Below are positions 29,912 to 38,576 of a stretch of 64,000 nucleotides of DNA, in pieces. Position numbers and translations under genes: made by a program. Numbering within the stretch: the stretch's first letter is position 1; each line of letters begins with the position of its first letter. The notes under the pieces were generated by a model. It was given only the letters and a program-made list of their open reading frames with translations, was not told the DNA's origin and made no database searches. Origin of the DNA: Brevundimonas sp. SORGH_AS_0993 (lineage in GTDB: Bacteria; Pseudomonadota; Alphaproteobacteria; Caulobacterales; Caulobacteraceae); NCBI RefSeq assembly GCF_030818545.1, contig NZ_JAUTAH010000001.1, forward strand, positions 749,001 through 813,000, given 5' to 3'.

Positions 29912-32356
29912 TCAGGTTCCGCGCGGCTTCACCCGGTTCGTCGGTTGCGCCTCGGCCGGGTTCTCGGGCCAGGGGTGACGTGGGTATCGACCACGCATCT
30001 CGGCGCGCACCGCCGCCCATGAACCGGCCCAGAAGCGCGGCAGGTCCTTGGTCACCTGCACCGGCCGACGCGCGGGCGAAAGCAGAGCCAGGGTCAACGG
30101 CACGCCGCCGACGGTCGGATGCGTCGTCACGCCAAATAGCTCCTGCACCCGAATATCGACGCGCGGGCCGCCCTCTGCGGCGTAATCGATGGCCGCCGAG
30201 CCCAGCGGCGTGATCAGCCGCGTGGGCGCCAATTCGTCCAGCCGTCGTTGCAGGTCCCAAGGGATCAGTCCTTGCAGAGCCTCGGCCAGCCGACCGTCGG
30301 ATATCCCTTCCAGCGACTTGGCCCCGTCCAGCAGAGGCCAAAGCCAGTCCTCGCGTGCTTCCAGCAACGCCATGTCCGAAACATCGGGCCAGGCCGGGTC
30401 GCGGTCATGCAGGAAGGCCAGCCGCGCGCGCAGACCCGAAGCCTGCTCACCCCATTTCACCGCGCCCAATCCCTCGGCCTCGACCTCGGCGCGCAAAGCG
30501 GTCGCCAGAGTTTTCGCATCCGGCGCGCCGACGATCTTTTCGTCCAGCACGATGGCGCCGATGCGCCGCGACCGGCGGATGACCGAGCGCCCCGACGGCT
30601 CGCGCACCAGCCGGTCTTCCACTGAGATCAGGCGCGCCAGATCGCTGTCGATCCGATCAACGTCGAGCGCCGCAGCCAGTCGCACCCGGTCTCGCGTGTC
30701 GCCGCCGCCGAGTTCCGCAACCGCCAGCCACGGTTCGCGCGCCAGATGATCGGTCGGCTCCAACTGCGCCCCGCGCCCGCTGGCCAGAAGGTACTCGCCC
30801 GCCTTTCCCCGCGCCTTGGCGATCCGCTCTGGAAAGGCTTCGGCCAGCAACAGCCCCGGATCGATCGTCCGACCCGATCCGCCGCCCGCCGCGCGCGCCC
30901 AACGTTCCGCCAGCTTGATCGAATCGCGCGCTCTCTGCGTCCTGTCCCGATCCAGCCCGATGAGTCGATCCGCCAGATCGACGCTCGATCCGCCCAGTCC
31001 AGGCTCGCTCAGCACCGTCGCGATCCGCGCACCCGTCATCGCGTCTCCGGCGTCGGACGCCACTGCGACCATGTGCGCCAGTCTTGGCGACAGCGGAATC
31101 CGCGTCAGCCGCAGCCCATGCTTCGAAAGGCCACCTTCCGAATCCAGCGCGCCCAGCCGGGTCAGAACCTTGCGCGCCTCGGCCATGGCCCCGGCCGGCG
31201 GCGGGTCCAGCAGGGCCAGCCCCTCGACCGATCGCGCGCCCCAGCGGGCCAAGTCCAGCGCCAGGCCGGTCAGGTCGGCCTCCTGGATTTCCGGCCGTTG
31301 ATGCGGAACCAGGCCGCGCGTCTGTTCTTCGTCCCACAGGCGATAGCAGACGCCGGGTTCGGTACGTCCGGCCCGTCCGCGCCGCTGCTCGGCGGACGAG
31401 CGGCTGACCCGCACGGTCGCCAGCCGGGTCAGGCCGCTGGAGGGCTCGAACCGCGGCACGCGCGACAATCCGCCGTCGATCACCACGCGCACGCCCTCGA
31501 TGGTCAGGCTGGTCTCGGCCACGGAAGTCGCCAGCACCAGCTTGCGCCGGTCCGGCCGGGCGGGCTCCACGGCGCGGTCCTGCTCGGCGCGGTCCAGACC
31601 GCCGTAAAGGGGAACGACGTCGATGTTCGGCAGACGCAGCCGCTCGCCGACCAGACGCGCCACCCGGTGGATTTCGCCCTGGCCCGGCAGGAAGGCCAGG
31701 ACCGAGCCCGTCTCTTCACCCAAGGCCAAGAGGCAGGCCCGGGCCATCGCCTCCTCGAATCGTTCGCTCGGATTGCGGCCCAGATGGCGGGTCTCGACCG
31801 GGAAGGCGCGGCCCTCGGCCTCGACGACCGGGGCCAGATCGCCACCCTCGCTGGCCAGCAGGCGCGAGACGCCCGCCACGTCCAGGGTCGCCGACATGAC
31901 CAGCAGCCGCAGGTCGTCGCGCAGCAACGACTGGCTCTCTCGCGCCAGGGCCAGGCCCAGGTCGGCGTCCAGACTGCGTTCGTGGAATTCGTCGAACAGA
32001 ACCGCCCCCACGCCCTCCAGCGCCGGGTCGTCCAGGATCATGCGGGTGAAGACGCCCTCGGTGATGACCTCGATCCGTGTGCGGGGGCCGATGCGGCTTT
32101 GCAGGCGGGTGCGATAGCCGACGGTCTCTCCCGTCTCCTGGCCGAGGGTCCTGGCCATGCGGTCGGCGGCGGCGCGGGCGGCCAGGCGGCGCGGCTCCAG
32201 AACCAGGACCCTGCCCTCTGTCAGCCACGGCTGATCCAGCAGGGCCAGGGGCACGACCGTCGTCTTGCCGGCGCCGGGCGGCGCGGCCAGAACCGCCGTA
32301 TTGCCCTTCGACAAGACGGTCTTCAGCGGCTCCAGAACGGCATGGATCGGCAGCAT
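29912..32356 (-). CDS. hrpB: ATP-dependent helicase HrpB
   Basis: DEAH-box helicase of 814 aa. Walker A is APPGAGKTTVVPLAL, motif II is DEFHERS, motif III is MSATLD, and motif VI is QRRGRAGRTEPGVCYRLW. The helicase-associated HA2 and HrpB C-terminal domains follow. Its cellular role is poorly defined; E. coli HrpB affects RNA metabolism only mildly. Divergent from the amino-acid permease across 144 bp. Confidence 0.95.
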   Translation of the reverse strand: MLPIHAVLEPLKTVLSKGNTAVLAAPPGAGKTTVVPLALLDQPWLTEGRVLVLEPRRLAARAAADRMARTLGQETGETVGYRTRLQSRIGPRTRIEVITEGVFTRMILDDPALEGVGAVLFDEFHERSLDADLGLALARESQSLLRDDLRLLVMSATLDVAGVSRLLASEGGDLAPVVEAEGRAFPVETRHLGRNPSERFEEAMARACLLALGEETGSVLAFLPGQGEIHRVARLVGERLRLPNIDVVPLYGGLDRAEQDRAVEPARPDRRKLVLATSVAETSLTIEGVRVVIDGGLSRVPRFEPSSGLTRLATVRVSRSSAEQRRGRAGRTEPGVCYRLWDEEQTRGLVPHQRPEIQEADLTGLALDLARWGARSVEGLALLDPPPAGAMAEARKVLTRLGALDSEGGLSKHGLRLTRIPLSPRLAHMVAVASDAGDAMTGARIATVLSEPGLGGSSVDLADRLIGLDRDRTQRARDSIKLAERWARAAGGGSGRTIDPGLLLAEAFPERIAKARGKAGEYLLASGRGAQLEPTDHLAREPWLAVAELGGGDTRDRVRLAAALDVDRIDSDLARLISVEDRLVREPSGRSVIRRSRRIGAIVLDEKIVGAPDAKTLATALRAEVEAEGLGAVKWGEQASGLRARLAFLHDRDPAWPDVSDMALLEAREDWLWPLLDGAKSLEGISDGRLAEALQGLIPWDLQRRLDELAPTRLITPLGSAAIDYAAEGGPRVDIRVQELFGVTTHPTVGGVPLTLALLSPARRPVQVTKDLPRFWAGSWAAVRAEMRGRYPRHPWPENPAEAQPTNRVKPRGT

Positions 32357-32500
32357 TTCCGGCCTCTAGCCTGTCCGGGGGCGATCACGAAAGCGTCGTC
32401 ACGCCTTTACCGGCCCGTCATCCGCGTTGCGCGTCATGATTTCCCCCGCTAGCGTCCCGCCAAACCAGCCGAGGGGCTTTGGTAAACGTGGGGATATTCA

Positions 32501-34075
32501 ATGTGGCGCGTTAAGTCGCTCGACGCGATTCTGGCCACGGCCGAGAAGAAATCGCTTCATCGGTCGCTGGGTCCTGTTCAACTGACGCTTCTGGGGATCG
32601 GCGCCATTATCGGCACCGGCATCTTCGTTCTGACGGCTGCGGCCGCGCAGAAGGCCGGACCCGGCATGATGATCAGCTTCGTCATCGCGGGCGCGGTCTG
32701 CGCCGTGGCGGCGCTGTGTTACTCCGAACTGGCGGCCATGGCCCCCGTGTCCGGCTCGGCCTACACCTACACCTACGCCGTCATGGGCGAACTGCTGGCC
32801 TGGACGGTCGGCTGGGCCTTGATCCTGGAATACGCCGTGGCGGCCTCGGCCGTTTCGGTGGGTTGGTCGGGGTATGTGCTGGGACTGATCGAAAAAGGGC
32901 TGGGGATCGACTTCCCTGACCTCTTGTCCGCCGGCCCGACCTGGGCGATGCACGGCCTTGTTCCCGTTCCCGACTTCTCGGCCGGGATCGTCAACATTCC
33001 CGCCATCGTGGTGGCCCTTCTGGTCACGGCGCTTCTGATGATCGGCACGACGGAATCGGCGCGCGTGAACGCCGTTCTGGTCGCCATCAAGGTCGCCGCC
33101 CTGACCGTCTTCATCGTCATCACCCTGCCAGTGGTGCAATCGGCCAATCTGACGCCCTTCGCCCCGAACGGCCTGTTCGGCCAGTATTCCGGCATGGGCG
33201 TCGTCGGGGCCGCCGCCTCGATCTTCTTCGCCTATGTCGGCTTCGACGCCGTCTCGACCGCCGCCGAAGAGACCAAGAATCCGCAGCGTAACGTGCCCAT
33301 CGGCCTGATCGGGTCGCTGGCCATCTGCACCATCTTCTATCTGCTGGTCGCCCTGGGCGCGGCCGGCGCCATCGGCGCCCAGCCGGTGCTCGGCGCCGCC
33401 GGCCAGGCCGTGGAGCCGGGTTCGCCCGCCTTCGTCGCCGCCTGCGCCCTGCCGGCCAACGCCGACCGCCTGGTCTGCTCCAACGAAGCCCTGGCTCACG
33501 TCCTGCGCGTCGTCGGCCATCCGCAGATCGGCAACGCCCTGGGCACCGCCGCCCTCCTGGCCCTGCCCTCGGTCATCCTGATGATGATCTACGGCCAGAC
33601 CCGCATCTTCTTCGTGATGGCGCGCGACGGCCTGCTGCCGGAAGGTCTGACCAAGATCCATCCCAAGTGGAAGACCCCGTACATCGTCACCCTGGCCACC
33701 GGCATCGCGGTCGCCATCGCCGGCGCCCTGTTCCCGGTCGGCAAGCTGGCCGACATCTCCAACTCGGGCACCCTGTTCGCCTTCTTCATGGTGTCGATCG
33801 CAGTGCTGGTGCTGCGGGTCAAGGATCCGAACCGCAAACGGCCCTTCCGCACCCCTCTGATCTGGGTCTTTGCGCCCCTGTCGGCGCTGGGCTGCGCCTT
33901 CCTGTTCTGGAACCTGCCGCACGAAGCCAAGATGGTGCTGCCGATCTGGGGCGGTCTGGGCCTGCTGATCTACTTCGCCTACGGCTATCGCAAGAGCCAC
34001 GTCGGGCGCGGCCTGGTCGAGGTCCACGAGACCGACAGCGACGCGCCCCCGCCGCCCGTCCCGCCGATCAGCTAA
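32501..34075 (+). CDS. APC family amino acid permease (cationic amino acid transporter type)
   Basis: A 524-aa transporter with about twelve to fourteen membrane helices, resembling the YfnA/CAT group. Helix 1 carries the broken-helix substrate motif GIGAIIGTGIFVLTAAAA; SELAAMAPVSGSAYTYTYAV and FFAYVGFDAVSTAAEETKNP are typical of the group. The N-terminus MWRVKSLDAILATAEKKSLHRSL matches family members. GTGGGGATATTCA precedes the ATG. A strong terminator lies about 100 bp after the stop. Confidence 0.92.
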   Translation: MWRVKSLDAILATAEKKSLHRSLGPVQLTLLGIGAIIGTGIFVLTAAAAQKAGPGMMISFVIAGAVCAVAALCYSELAAMAPVSGSAYTYTYAVMGELLAWTVGWALILEYAVAASAVSVGWSGYVLGLIEKGLGIDFPDLLSAGPTWAMHGLVPVPDFSAGIVNIPAIVVALLVTALLMIGTTESARVNAVLVAIKVAALTVFIVITLPVVQSANLTPFAPNGLFGQYSGMGVVGAAASIFFAYVGFDAVSTAAEETKNPQRNVPIGLIGSLAICTIFYLLVALGAAGAIGAQPVLGAAGQAVEPGSPAFVAACALPANADRLVCSNEALAHVLRVVGHPQIGNALGTAALLALPSVILMMIYGQTRIFFVMARDGLLPEGLTKIHPKWKTPYIVTLATGIAVAIAGALFPVGKLADISNSGTLFAFFMVSIAVLVLRVKDPNRKRPFRTPLIWVFAPLSALGCAFLFWNLPHEAKMVLPIWGGLGLLIYFAYGYRKSHVGRGLVEVHETDSDAPPPPVPPIS

Positions 34076-34175
34076 GGCGAACGCTTCGGGGCCTGCGCGC
34101 GCATGCGCAGGCTTCGACACCGGCTCCAAAGCCTGGCCTCAAGCCGCTCATAGGGCGGTAGCCCACAAACAAGAA

Positions 34176-34205
34176 AAGGCCCCGGAGCGATCCGGGGCCT
34201 TTTTT
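34176..34205. terminator. Bidirectional intrinsic terminator
   Basis: AAGGCCCCGGA-GCGA-TCCGGGGCCTT is an 11-bp perfect stem with a 4-base loop, followed on the plus strand by a T-run (34199-34205) and preceded by A-rich bases that give T's on the minus strand. It can end the permease transcript and, in the other direction, the tRNA-Leu transcript. Confidence 0.9.
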
Positions 34206-34209
34206 GCTT

Positions 34210-34294
34210 TGGTGCGGATGAGAGGACTCGAACCTCCACGCCTTGCGGCGCTGGAACCTAAATCCAGTGCGTCTACCAGTTCCGCCACATCCGC
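34210..34294 (-). tRNA. tRNA-Leu (anticodon UAG)
   Basis: The minus strand gives an 85-nt tRNA with acceptor stem GCGGATG/CATCCGC, discriminator A and an encoded CCA. The anticodon loop TTTAGGT closes on stem CTGGA/TCCAG, so the anticodon is UAG. A long variable arm (CGCCGCAAGGCGT) marks class II, as in tRNA-Leu. The T arm is GGAGGTTCGAGTCCTC. Confidence 0.96.
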
Positions 34295-34370
34295 ATCGAG
34301 GTAGGACGCGGCTTCTACGGGCGTTTGCGGTCCTCGGCAAGACGGGAAGACGCCAGGACGACGGGCGATC

Positions 34371-34742
34371 TCAGCGGCGGCCCGCCACCAGTTCGTTGCG
34401 AATGCTGCGGCCCAGGGGATCACGCGCGCGCCAGGTGTCACCGATCTCAGCCTCGACCATCGGACTGCAGAAGCGCGGCAGGAACTGGCGCGGGCGAAAG
34501 CCGGACAGGCACAATTTTTCGTTTTCGACGGACCAGCGCGCCTCTAGACGCCGCCCGTCAGAGAACAGGGACGAATAGCGGCCGCCGGGCTCGAAATAGT
34601 GCTTCACCCATTGGCCGTTCGGATAGTGGGAAATGATGGTGTTCCCGAACGCGCGAGACATGTCGGCCTGAGCCGATCCGGCGACGCCCAACACCACCAG
34701 GGCCAGGACGATCGCGCCCCCAGCTCTTGAGTTAGTCTTCAT
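34371..34742 (-). CDS. Small secreted protein of unknown function
   Basis: Not recognised. 123 aa with a clear signal peptide (MKTNSRAGGAIVLALVVLGVAGSAQA). The mature part, starting near DMSRAFGNTIISHYPNGQW, has FEPGGRYSSLFSDGRRLEARW and ENEKLCLSGFRP and two cysteines, suggesting a small disulfide-linked beta domain of the kind that reads 'G-x-Y... W-x-V-x-x-x-x-L-C'. It stands between tRNA-Leu and dps on the same strand; no operon partner is obvious. Confidence 0.75.
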   Translation of the reverse strand: MKTNSRAGGAIVLALVVLGVAGSAQADMSRAFGNTIISHYPNGQWVKHYFEPGGRYSSLFSDGRRLEARWSVENEKLCLSGFRPRQFLPRFCSPMVEAEIGDTWRARDPLGRSIRNELVAGRR

Positions 34743-34811
34743 GCCCCGCTCCCGCGCTCCCCTATCGAATATCGCCGATAGGAAAGCGCAGGCAAGAGGC
34801 GGGTTCCCGGC

Positions 34812-35327
34812 TCAGGCGTTCCCGCGACGGCCGGCCTCGAACAGGAACCAGACCCGCTTTTCGGTCTCGTCCACCCAGTTCTCAATCAGACTGGCGGTGG
34901 CGATGTCGTTGTGTTCGTCGCAGAGGTCATGGACCTCGCGCATCCGGTTGATCAGTTCGTGGTTGTCGTCCCGAAGCTCGGCCAGCATGTCCAGGGCGTC
35001 GACGAAGTCGGCGTCGTTGTCGGCGACGCGGCTTTCCTTGGCGATCTGGCCGATGGAGCGCAAGGTCGTGCCGCCGATCTTGCGCGCGCGCTCAGCCATC
35101 GGATCCGTCATGGCCAGGATTTCGGCCGACTGTTCGTCCAGCATCAGATGATAGTCGCGGAAATGCGGCCCCGAGACGTGCCAGTGGAAATTCTTGGTCT
35201 TGATATAGAGGGCGAACACATCCGCCAGCAGGCCGGTCAGGGCCGCAGAGATGTCGCGCGTGGCGTCCTCCGACAGGCTGGTGGGGGTTCTGAGCGGCGC
35301 CAGGCGCTTTTCACGGGCGTTGACCAT
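34812..35327 (-). CDS. dps: Dps family DNA-binding ferritin-like protein
   Basis: Forms a 12-subunit shell that oxidises and stores iron and shields DNA during stress. The 171-aa protein has the inter-subunit ferroxidase site KTKNFHWHVSGPHFRDYHLM and DEQSAEILAMTDPMAER. The N-terminus (MVNAREKRLAPLRTPT) is basic, suited to DNA contact. An inverted repeat about 80 bp upstream could be an operator. Confidence 0.93.
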   Translation of the reverse strand: MVNAREKRLAPLRTPTSLSEDATRDISAALTGLLADVFALYIKTKNFHWHVSGPHFRDYHLMLDEQSAEILAMTDPMAERARKIGGTTLRSIGQIAKESRVADNDADFVDALDMLAELRDDNHELINRMREVHDLCDEHNDIATASLIENWVDETEKRVWFLFEAGRRGNA

Positions 35328-35404
35328 GGGGAAATCTCCTCGGCTGCGATCCTAACCGTCTAGCTAGGAAACCGGACGATCCGATGGAAGCCCGGCCGGG
35401 ACCA

Positions 35405-35424
35405 AAATGCGACGAGACGCATTT
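35405..35424. terminator. Inverted repeat between tRNA-Pro and dps
   Basis: AAATGCG-ACGAGA-CGCATTT is a perfect 7-bp inverted repeat. On the minus strand it lies 56 bp after tRNA-Pro and the right arm ends in a short T-run, so it may terminate the tRNA transcript. It also lies 78 bp before the dps start and could be an operator. Confidence 0.35.
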
Positions 35425-35479
35425 CGTTCGACGCGCCGAAGGGGCGATCACATCGTTTCGTCGCTTGAGAAGGAGAAGA

Positions 35480-35556
35480 TGGTCGGAGTGAGAGGATTCG
35501 AACCTCCGACCCCTGCGTCCCGAACGCAGTGCTCTACCAGGCTGAGCCACACTCCG
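35480..35556 (-). tRNA. tRNA-Pro (anticodon CGG)
   Basis: A 77-nt minus-strand tRNA with acceptor CGGAGTG/CACTCCG, discriminator A and encoded CCA. The anticodon stem-loop CTGCG-TTCGGGA-CGCAG gives CGG. D arm GGCTCAGCCTGGTAGAGC and T arm GGAGGTTCGAATCCTC are canonical. Confidence 0.96.
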
Positions 35557-35759
35557 ACCGTGGGAGCGGGCCTGGAAAGGCGTCGCCCCGAAGTGAGGAC
35601 GCGGCTTATAAACACGGCTTTCGGAACCCGCAAGCACCCTTTTCGTCCAGCAACGAAACCGGCGGAAATAGTCCTGAAAGAGGGTGTTGCATCCGAAAAC
35701 GGTTTGGCCTATCTGACCGCCTCCGCTGCACAGCGCTGCTGCGGAAACGCCGGACCTGC

Positions 35760-35833
35760 TGGGGAATGGTGTAATGGTAACACTACGGTTTTTGGTACCG
35801 TCATTCTAGGTTCGAGTCCTAGTTCCCCAGCCA
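35760..35833 (+). tRNA. tRNA-Gln (anticodon UUG)
   Basis: A 74-nt plus-strand tRNA: acceptor TGGGGAA/TTCCCCA, discriminator G, encoded CCA. The anticodon stem ACGGT/ACCGT encloses loop TTTTGGT, giving UUG. The U1-A72 pair and short D arm (TGGTGTAATGGTAACA) are usual for bacterial tRNA-Gln. Confidence 0.97.
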
Positions 35834-35929
35834 CCGACCCACAGGTCGTCCTCTCCCAAGCTCAATCAGGCGGATCGTCGAACGATCCTGCCTATGGTTC
35901 TGTCAGGACCGATTGGCTAGGACAGGGGC

Positions 35930-36472
35930 ATGACCGAGTTCGCCAGCGCTTCCGATGTCGTCGCCTTCTGGATCGAGGCCGGGCCTGAAAAGTGGTTCGC
36001 CAAGGATGACGCCTTCGACGCGGTCTTCCGCGACCGCGGCCACACCCTGCATTGGGCGGCGGCCCGCCGGGAATGCGACGACTGGATGGCCAGCGCCGAA
36101 GGCGCCCTGGCCCTGTCGATTCTGCTGGATCAATATCCGCGCAACAGCTTCCGCGGCACGGCGCACCAGTTCGCCACCGATCCGCTGGCTCTGATGTTCG
36201 CCAATCGCGCGGTGGCGGAGGACCATCACCTGGCGGTCGCCCCCGAACTGAAGAATTTTCTCCTGCTGCCGTTCGAGCATTCGGAACGGATCGAGGATCA
36301 GGACCGCTACATGGCCCTGGTCGCCGGCGACGAAGAACTGGAGAAGTGGGGTCGAATCCACCGCGACATCATCGTGCGCTTCGGCCGGTTCCCGCACCGC
36401 AATGCAGCCTTGGGTCGGGCGACGACGCCCGATGAACAGGACTTCCTCGACCAGGGCGGGTTCGGCGGCTGA
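35930..36472 (+). CDS. DUF924 family protein
   Basis: A 180-aa all-helical protein of the DUF924 family. Recognisable blocks are DVVAFWIEAGPEKWFAKDDA, LALSILLDQYPRNSFRGTA, LLLPFEHSERIEDQDR and IVRFGRFPHRNAALGR. The fold resembles tetratricopeptide-like repeats; no activity is established. It follows tRNA-Gln by about 100 bp and precedes thyA on the same strand. Confidence 0.9.
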   Translation: MTEFASASDVVAFWIEAGPEKWFAKDDAFDAVFRDRGHTLHWAAARRECDDWMASAEGALALSILLDQYPRNSFRGTAHQFATDPLALMFANRAVAEDHHLAVAPELKNFLLLPFEHSERIEDQDRYMALVAGDEELEKWGRIHRDIIVRFGRFPHRNAALGRATTPDEQDFLDQGGFGG

Positions 36473-36550
36473 TTCGATTTCTGTGGACTCTCGTCAGGGG
36501 GCCACGATTTCCCGAAACGCGAATCGGTTTTCTGAGGCAACCTCCGTCTC

Positions 36551-37408
36551 ATGACCGTCCAGATGATCCTTGCCGATGTTCAGTCGCGCGCCGGCGCCGC
36601 GCCCGTCGATCATCCGGAGTGGCAGTATCTGAACCTGCTGCGCGACATTCTGGACAATGGCGCACGGCGCGACGACCGGACCGGCACGGGCACCCTGGGC
36701 GTCTTCGGCCGGCAGATGCGGTTCGATCTGTCCAAGGGCTTCCCCGTCCTGACGACCAAGAAGCTGCACCTGCGTTCCATCATCGTCGAACTGCTGTGGT
36801 TCCTGCGCGGAGACACCAATATCGGCTGGCTGAAAGACAACGGCGTTCGCATCTGGGACGAATGGGCCGACGCCGAGGGCGAACTGGGTCCGGTCTATGG
36901 CAAGCAGTGGCGGTCGTGGACCGCGCCGGACGGCCGCGTCATCGACCAGATCCAAAAGCTGGTCCACGACCTGAGGACCAATCCCAACAGCCGCCGCCAC
37001 ATCGTCACCGCCTGGAACCCGGCCGATGTCGACGACATGGCCCTGCCGCCCTGCCATTGCCTGTTCCAGTTCTTCGTCGCCGACGGAAAGCTGAGCTGCC
37101 AGCTGTATCAGCGCAGCGCCGACGTCTTCCTGGGCGTGCCCTTCAACATCGCTTCCTACGCCCTCTTGACGATGATGCTGGCCCAGGTGGTGGGGCTGGA
37201 GCCGGGCGAGTTCGTGCACAGCTTCGGCGACGCCCATCTGTATCTGAACCATCTGGAACAGGCCGAGTTGCAGCTAAGCCGCGAGCCCCTGCCCCTGCCG
37301 ACCATGCGGATCGCGCCCAAGACCGACCTGTTCGGCTTCGAACTGTCGGACTTTACGCTGGAAGGCTACGAAGCCTGGCCGCACATCAAGGCGTCCGTGG
37401 CGGTCTGA
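36551..37408 (+). CDS. thyA: Thymidylate synthase
   Basis: Methylates dUMP to dTMP using methylene-tetrahydrofolate. The 285-aa protein has the catalytic cysteine in [12 protein letters not shown], the folate/dUMP region [38 protein letters not shown], and [12 protein letters not shown]. Its stop overlaps the ATG of the MazG-like gene, and folA follows, so the folate cofactor cycle is encoded together. Confidence 0.97.
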   Translation: MTVQMILADVQSRAGAAPVDHPEWQYLNLLRDILDNGARRDDRTGTGTLGVFGRQMRFDLSKGFPVLTTKKLHLRSIIVELLWFLRGDTNIGWLKDNGVRIWDEWADAEGELGPVYGKQWRSWTAPDGRVIDQIQKLVHDLRTNPNSRRHIVTAWNPADVDDMALPPCHCLFQFFVADGKLSCQLYQRSADVFLGVPFNIASYALLTMMLAQVVGLEPGEFVHSFGDAHLYLNHLEQAELQLSREPLPLPTMRIAPKTDLFGFELSDFTLEGYEAWPHIKASVAV

Positions 37409-37707
37409 TGGACTTGAAGCGCCTGCAGGCCGATGTCCTGCGCATTTCGGACATCTACGCCGCCGAACACGCGATCGACCGGGACCGGGATTGGGCCCTG
37501 CTGAAGCTGCAGGAAGAACTGGGCGAACTGACGGCCGAGCACCTGCGCCTGACCCGCCGTGCGCGAGGCGCGCCGGACGCCCAGGCGCTGGGCGACGAGG
37601 CGGCGGACGTGCTGGGCATGCTGCTGATCTATTGCGCGCGGGCCGAGATCGATCTGGAACAGGCCATGCAGCGCAAATGGCTGAAGTGGCTGGAGCCGAA
37701 ACCATGA
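37408..37707 (+). CDS. MazG-like nucleotide pyrophosphohydrolase
   Basis: A 99-aa all-alpha NTP-PPase protein. The metal-binding acidic motif is EELGEL (about residues 32-37) with DEAADVLGMLLIYC downstream, the ExxE-12-28-ExxD pattern of MazG/iMazG. It is linked by 4-nt overlaps to both thyA and folA. Removal of non-canonical or excess nucleotide triphosphates beside dTMP synthesis is a reasonable inference; the substrate is not known. Confidence 0.8.
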   Translation: MDLKRLQADVLRISDIYAAEHAIDRDRDWALLKLQEELGELTAEHLRLTRRARGAPDAQALGDEAADVLGMLLIYCARAEIDLEQAMQRKWLKWLEPKP

Positions 37708-38231
37708 CCGTGCCTGTGATCGCCCTGGTCGTGGCGCGCGGGCGAAACGGCGTGATCGGCCGTGACGGCGACCTGCCTTGGCGGCTGCGTTCGGACCTTC
37801 AGCGGTTCAAGGCCATCACCATCGGCAAGCCGTGCCTGATGGGGCGCAAGACTTGGGAGAGCCTGCCGCTGCGCCCCCTGCCCGGCCGGTTGAACCTGGT
37901 TCTGACCCGCGACCAGTCCTATGAGGCCGAGGGTCAGTCGAAAGGCGCCCTGGTCTGCGCGACCCTGGACGAAGCCATCGAGATCGCGCGCGAAACCGCC
38001 CAGGACGACGGGGCGGACGAAATCTGCGTCATCGGCGGCACGGCCGTGTTCGAGGCCGCCCTGTCCCGCGCCCGCCGCCTCTACATCACCGAGGTCGACG
38101 CCGCGCCGGAGGGTGATGCGCGCTTTCCCGACTTCGACCCGGCGGACTGGACCGAGGTGTCGTGCGAACCGCATGAGGCCGGCGAGAAGGACGATCACGC
38201 CTTCACCTTTCGCGTGCTAGAACGCCGCTAA
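37704..38231 (+). CDS. folA: Dihydrofolate reductase
   Basis: Reduces dihydrofolate, regenerated from the ThyA reaction. The 175-aa protein contains VARGRNGVIGRDGDLPWRLR (active-site Asp in the DLPW segment), GRKTWESLPLRPLPGRLNLV and the cofactor site ICVIGGTAVFEAAL. The ATG overlaps the MazG-like stop. Confidence 0.96.
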   Translation: MTVPVIALVVARGRNGVIGRDGDLPWRLRSDLQRFKAITIGKPCLMGRKTWESLPLRPLPGRLNLVLTRDQSYEAEGQSKGALVCATLDEAIEIARETAQDDGADEICVIGGTAVFEAALSRARRLYITEVDAAPEGDARFPDFDPADWTEVSCEPHEAGEKDDHAFTFRVLERR

Positions 38232-38255
38232 CCTCGATCAGCCAAGGAGACTGCG

Positions 38256-38576
38256 ATGTATGTCACCACGACCAACGACCTGCCGGGCTTTCGCGTCACC
38301 CGCCACATCGGCCTAGTGCGCGGCGTGACGGTGCGCTCTCGCAACGCCATCTCCGACGCCATCGGCGGGGTCCAGTCCATGCTGGGCGGCCGCGTCGGCG
38401 CCTATGTGAAACTGGCCGAGGCCGGACGTCAGGAAGCCTATGACGAACTGGTCAAACACGCCCAGGACCACGGGGCCAACGCCATTCTGGCCGTCCGCTA
38501 TGACGCCACCGAAATCATGCCCGGCGTGACAGAGGTGCTGTGCTACGGCACGGCCGTGATCGTCGAGCCGGCCTAA
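38256..38576 (+). CDS. YbjQ family (UPF0145) protein
   Basis: A 106-aa heavy-metal-binding-like beta-alpha protein of the YbjQ family. The N-terminus MYVTTTNDLPGF and VRGVTVRSRNAI, then the central GANAILAVRYDATEI, are characteristic. AAGGAGA stands upstream of the ATG. Family members form pentameric barrels; function unknown. The stop overlaps the mrp stop on the other strand. Confidence 0.9.
   Translation: MYVTTTNDLPGFRVTRHIGLVRGVTVRSRNAISDAIGGVQSMLGGRVGAYVKLAEAGRQEAYDELVKHAQDHGANAILAVRYDATEIMPGVTEVLCYGTAVIVEPA

Noticed and set aside
34210..35833. Possible integrated element at the three tRNA genes
   Set aside because: No integrase, no repeated tRNA 3' end and ordinary genes between them.
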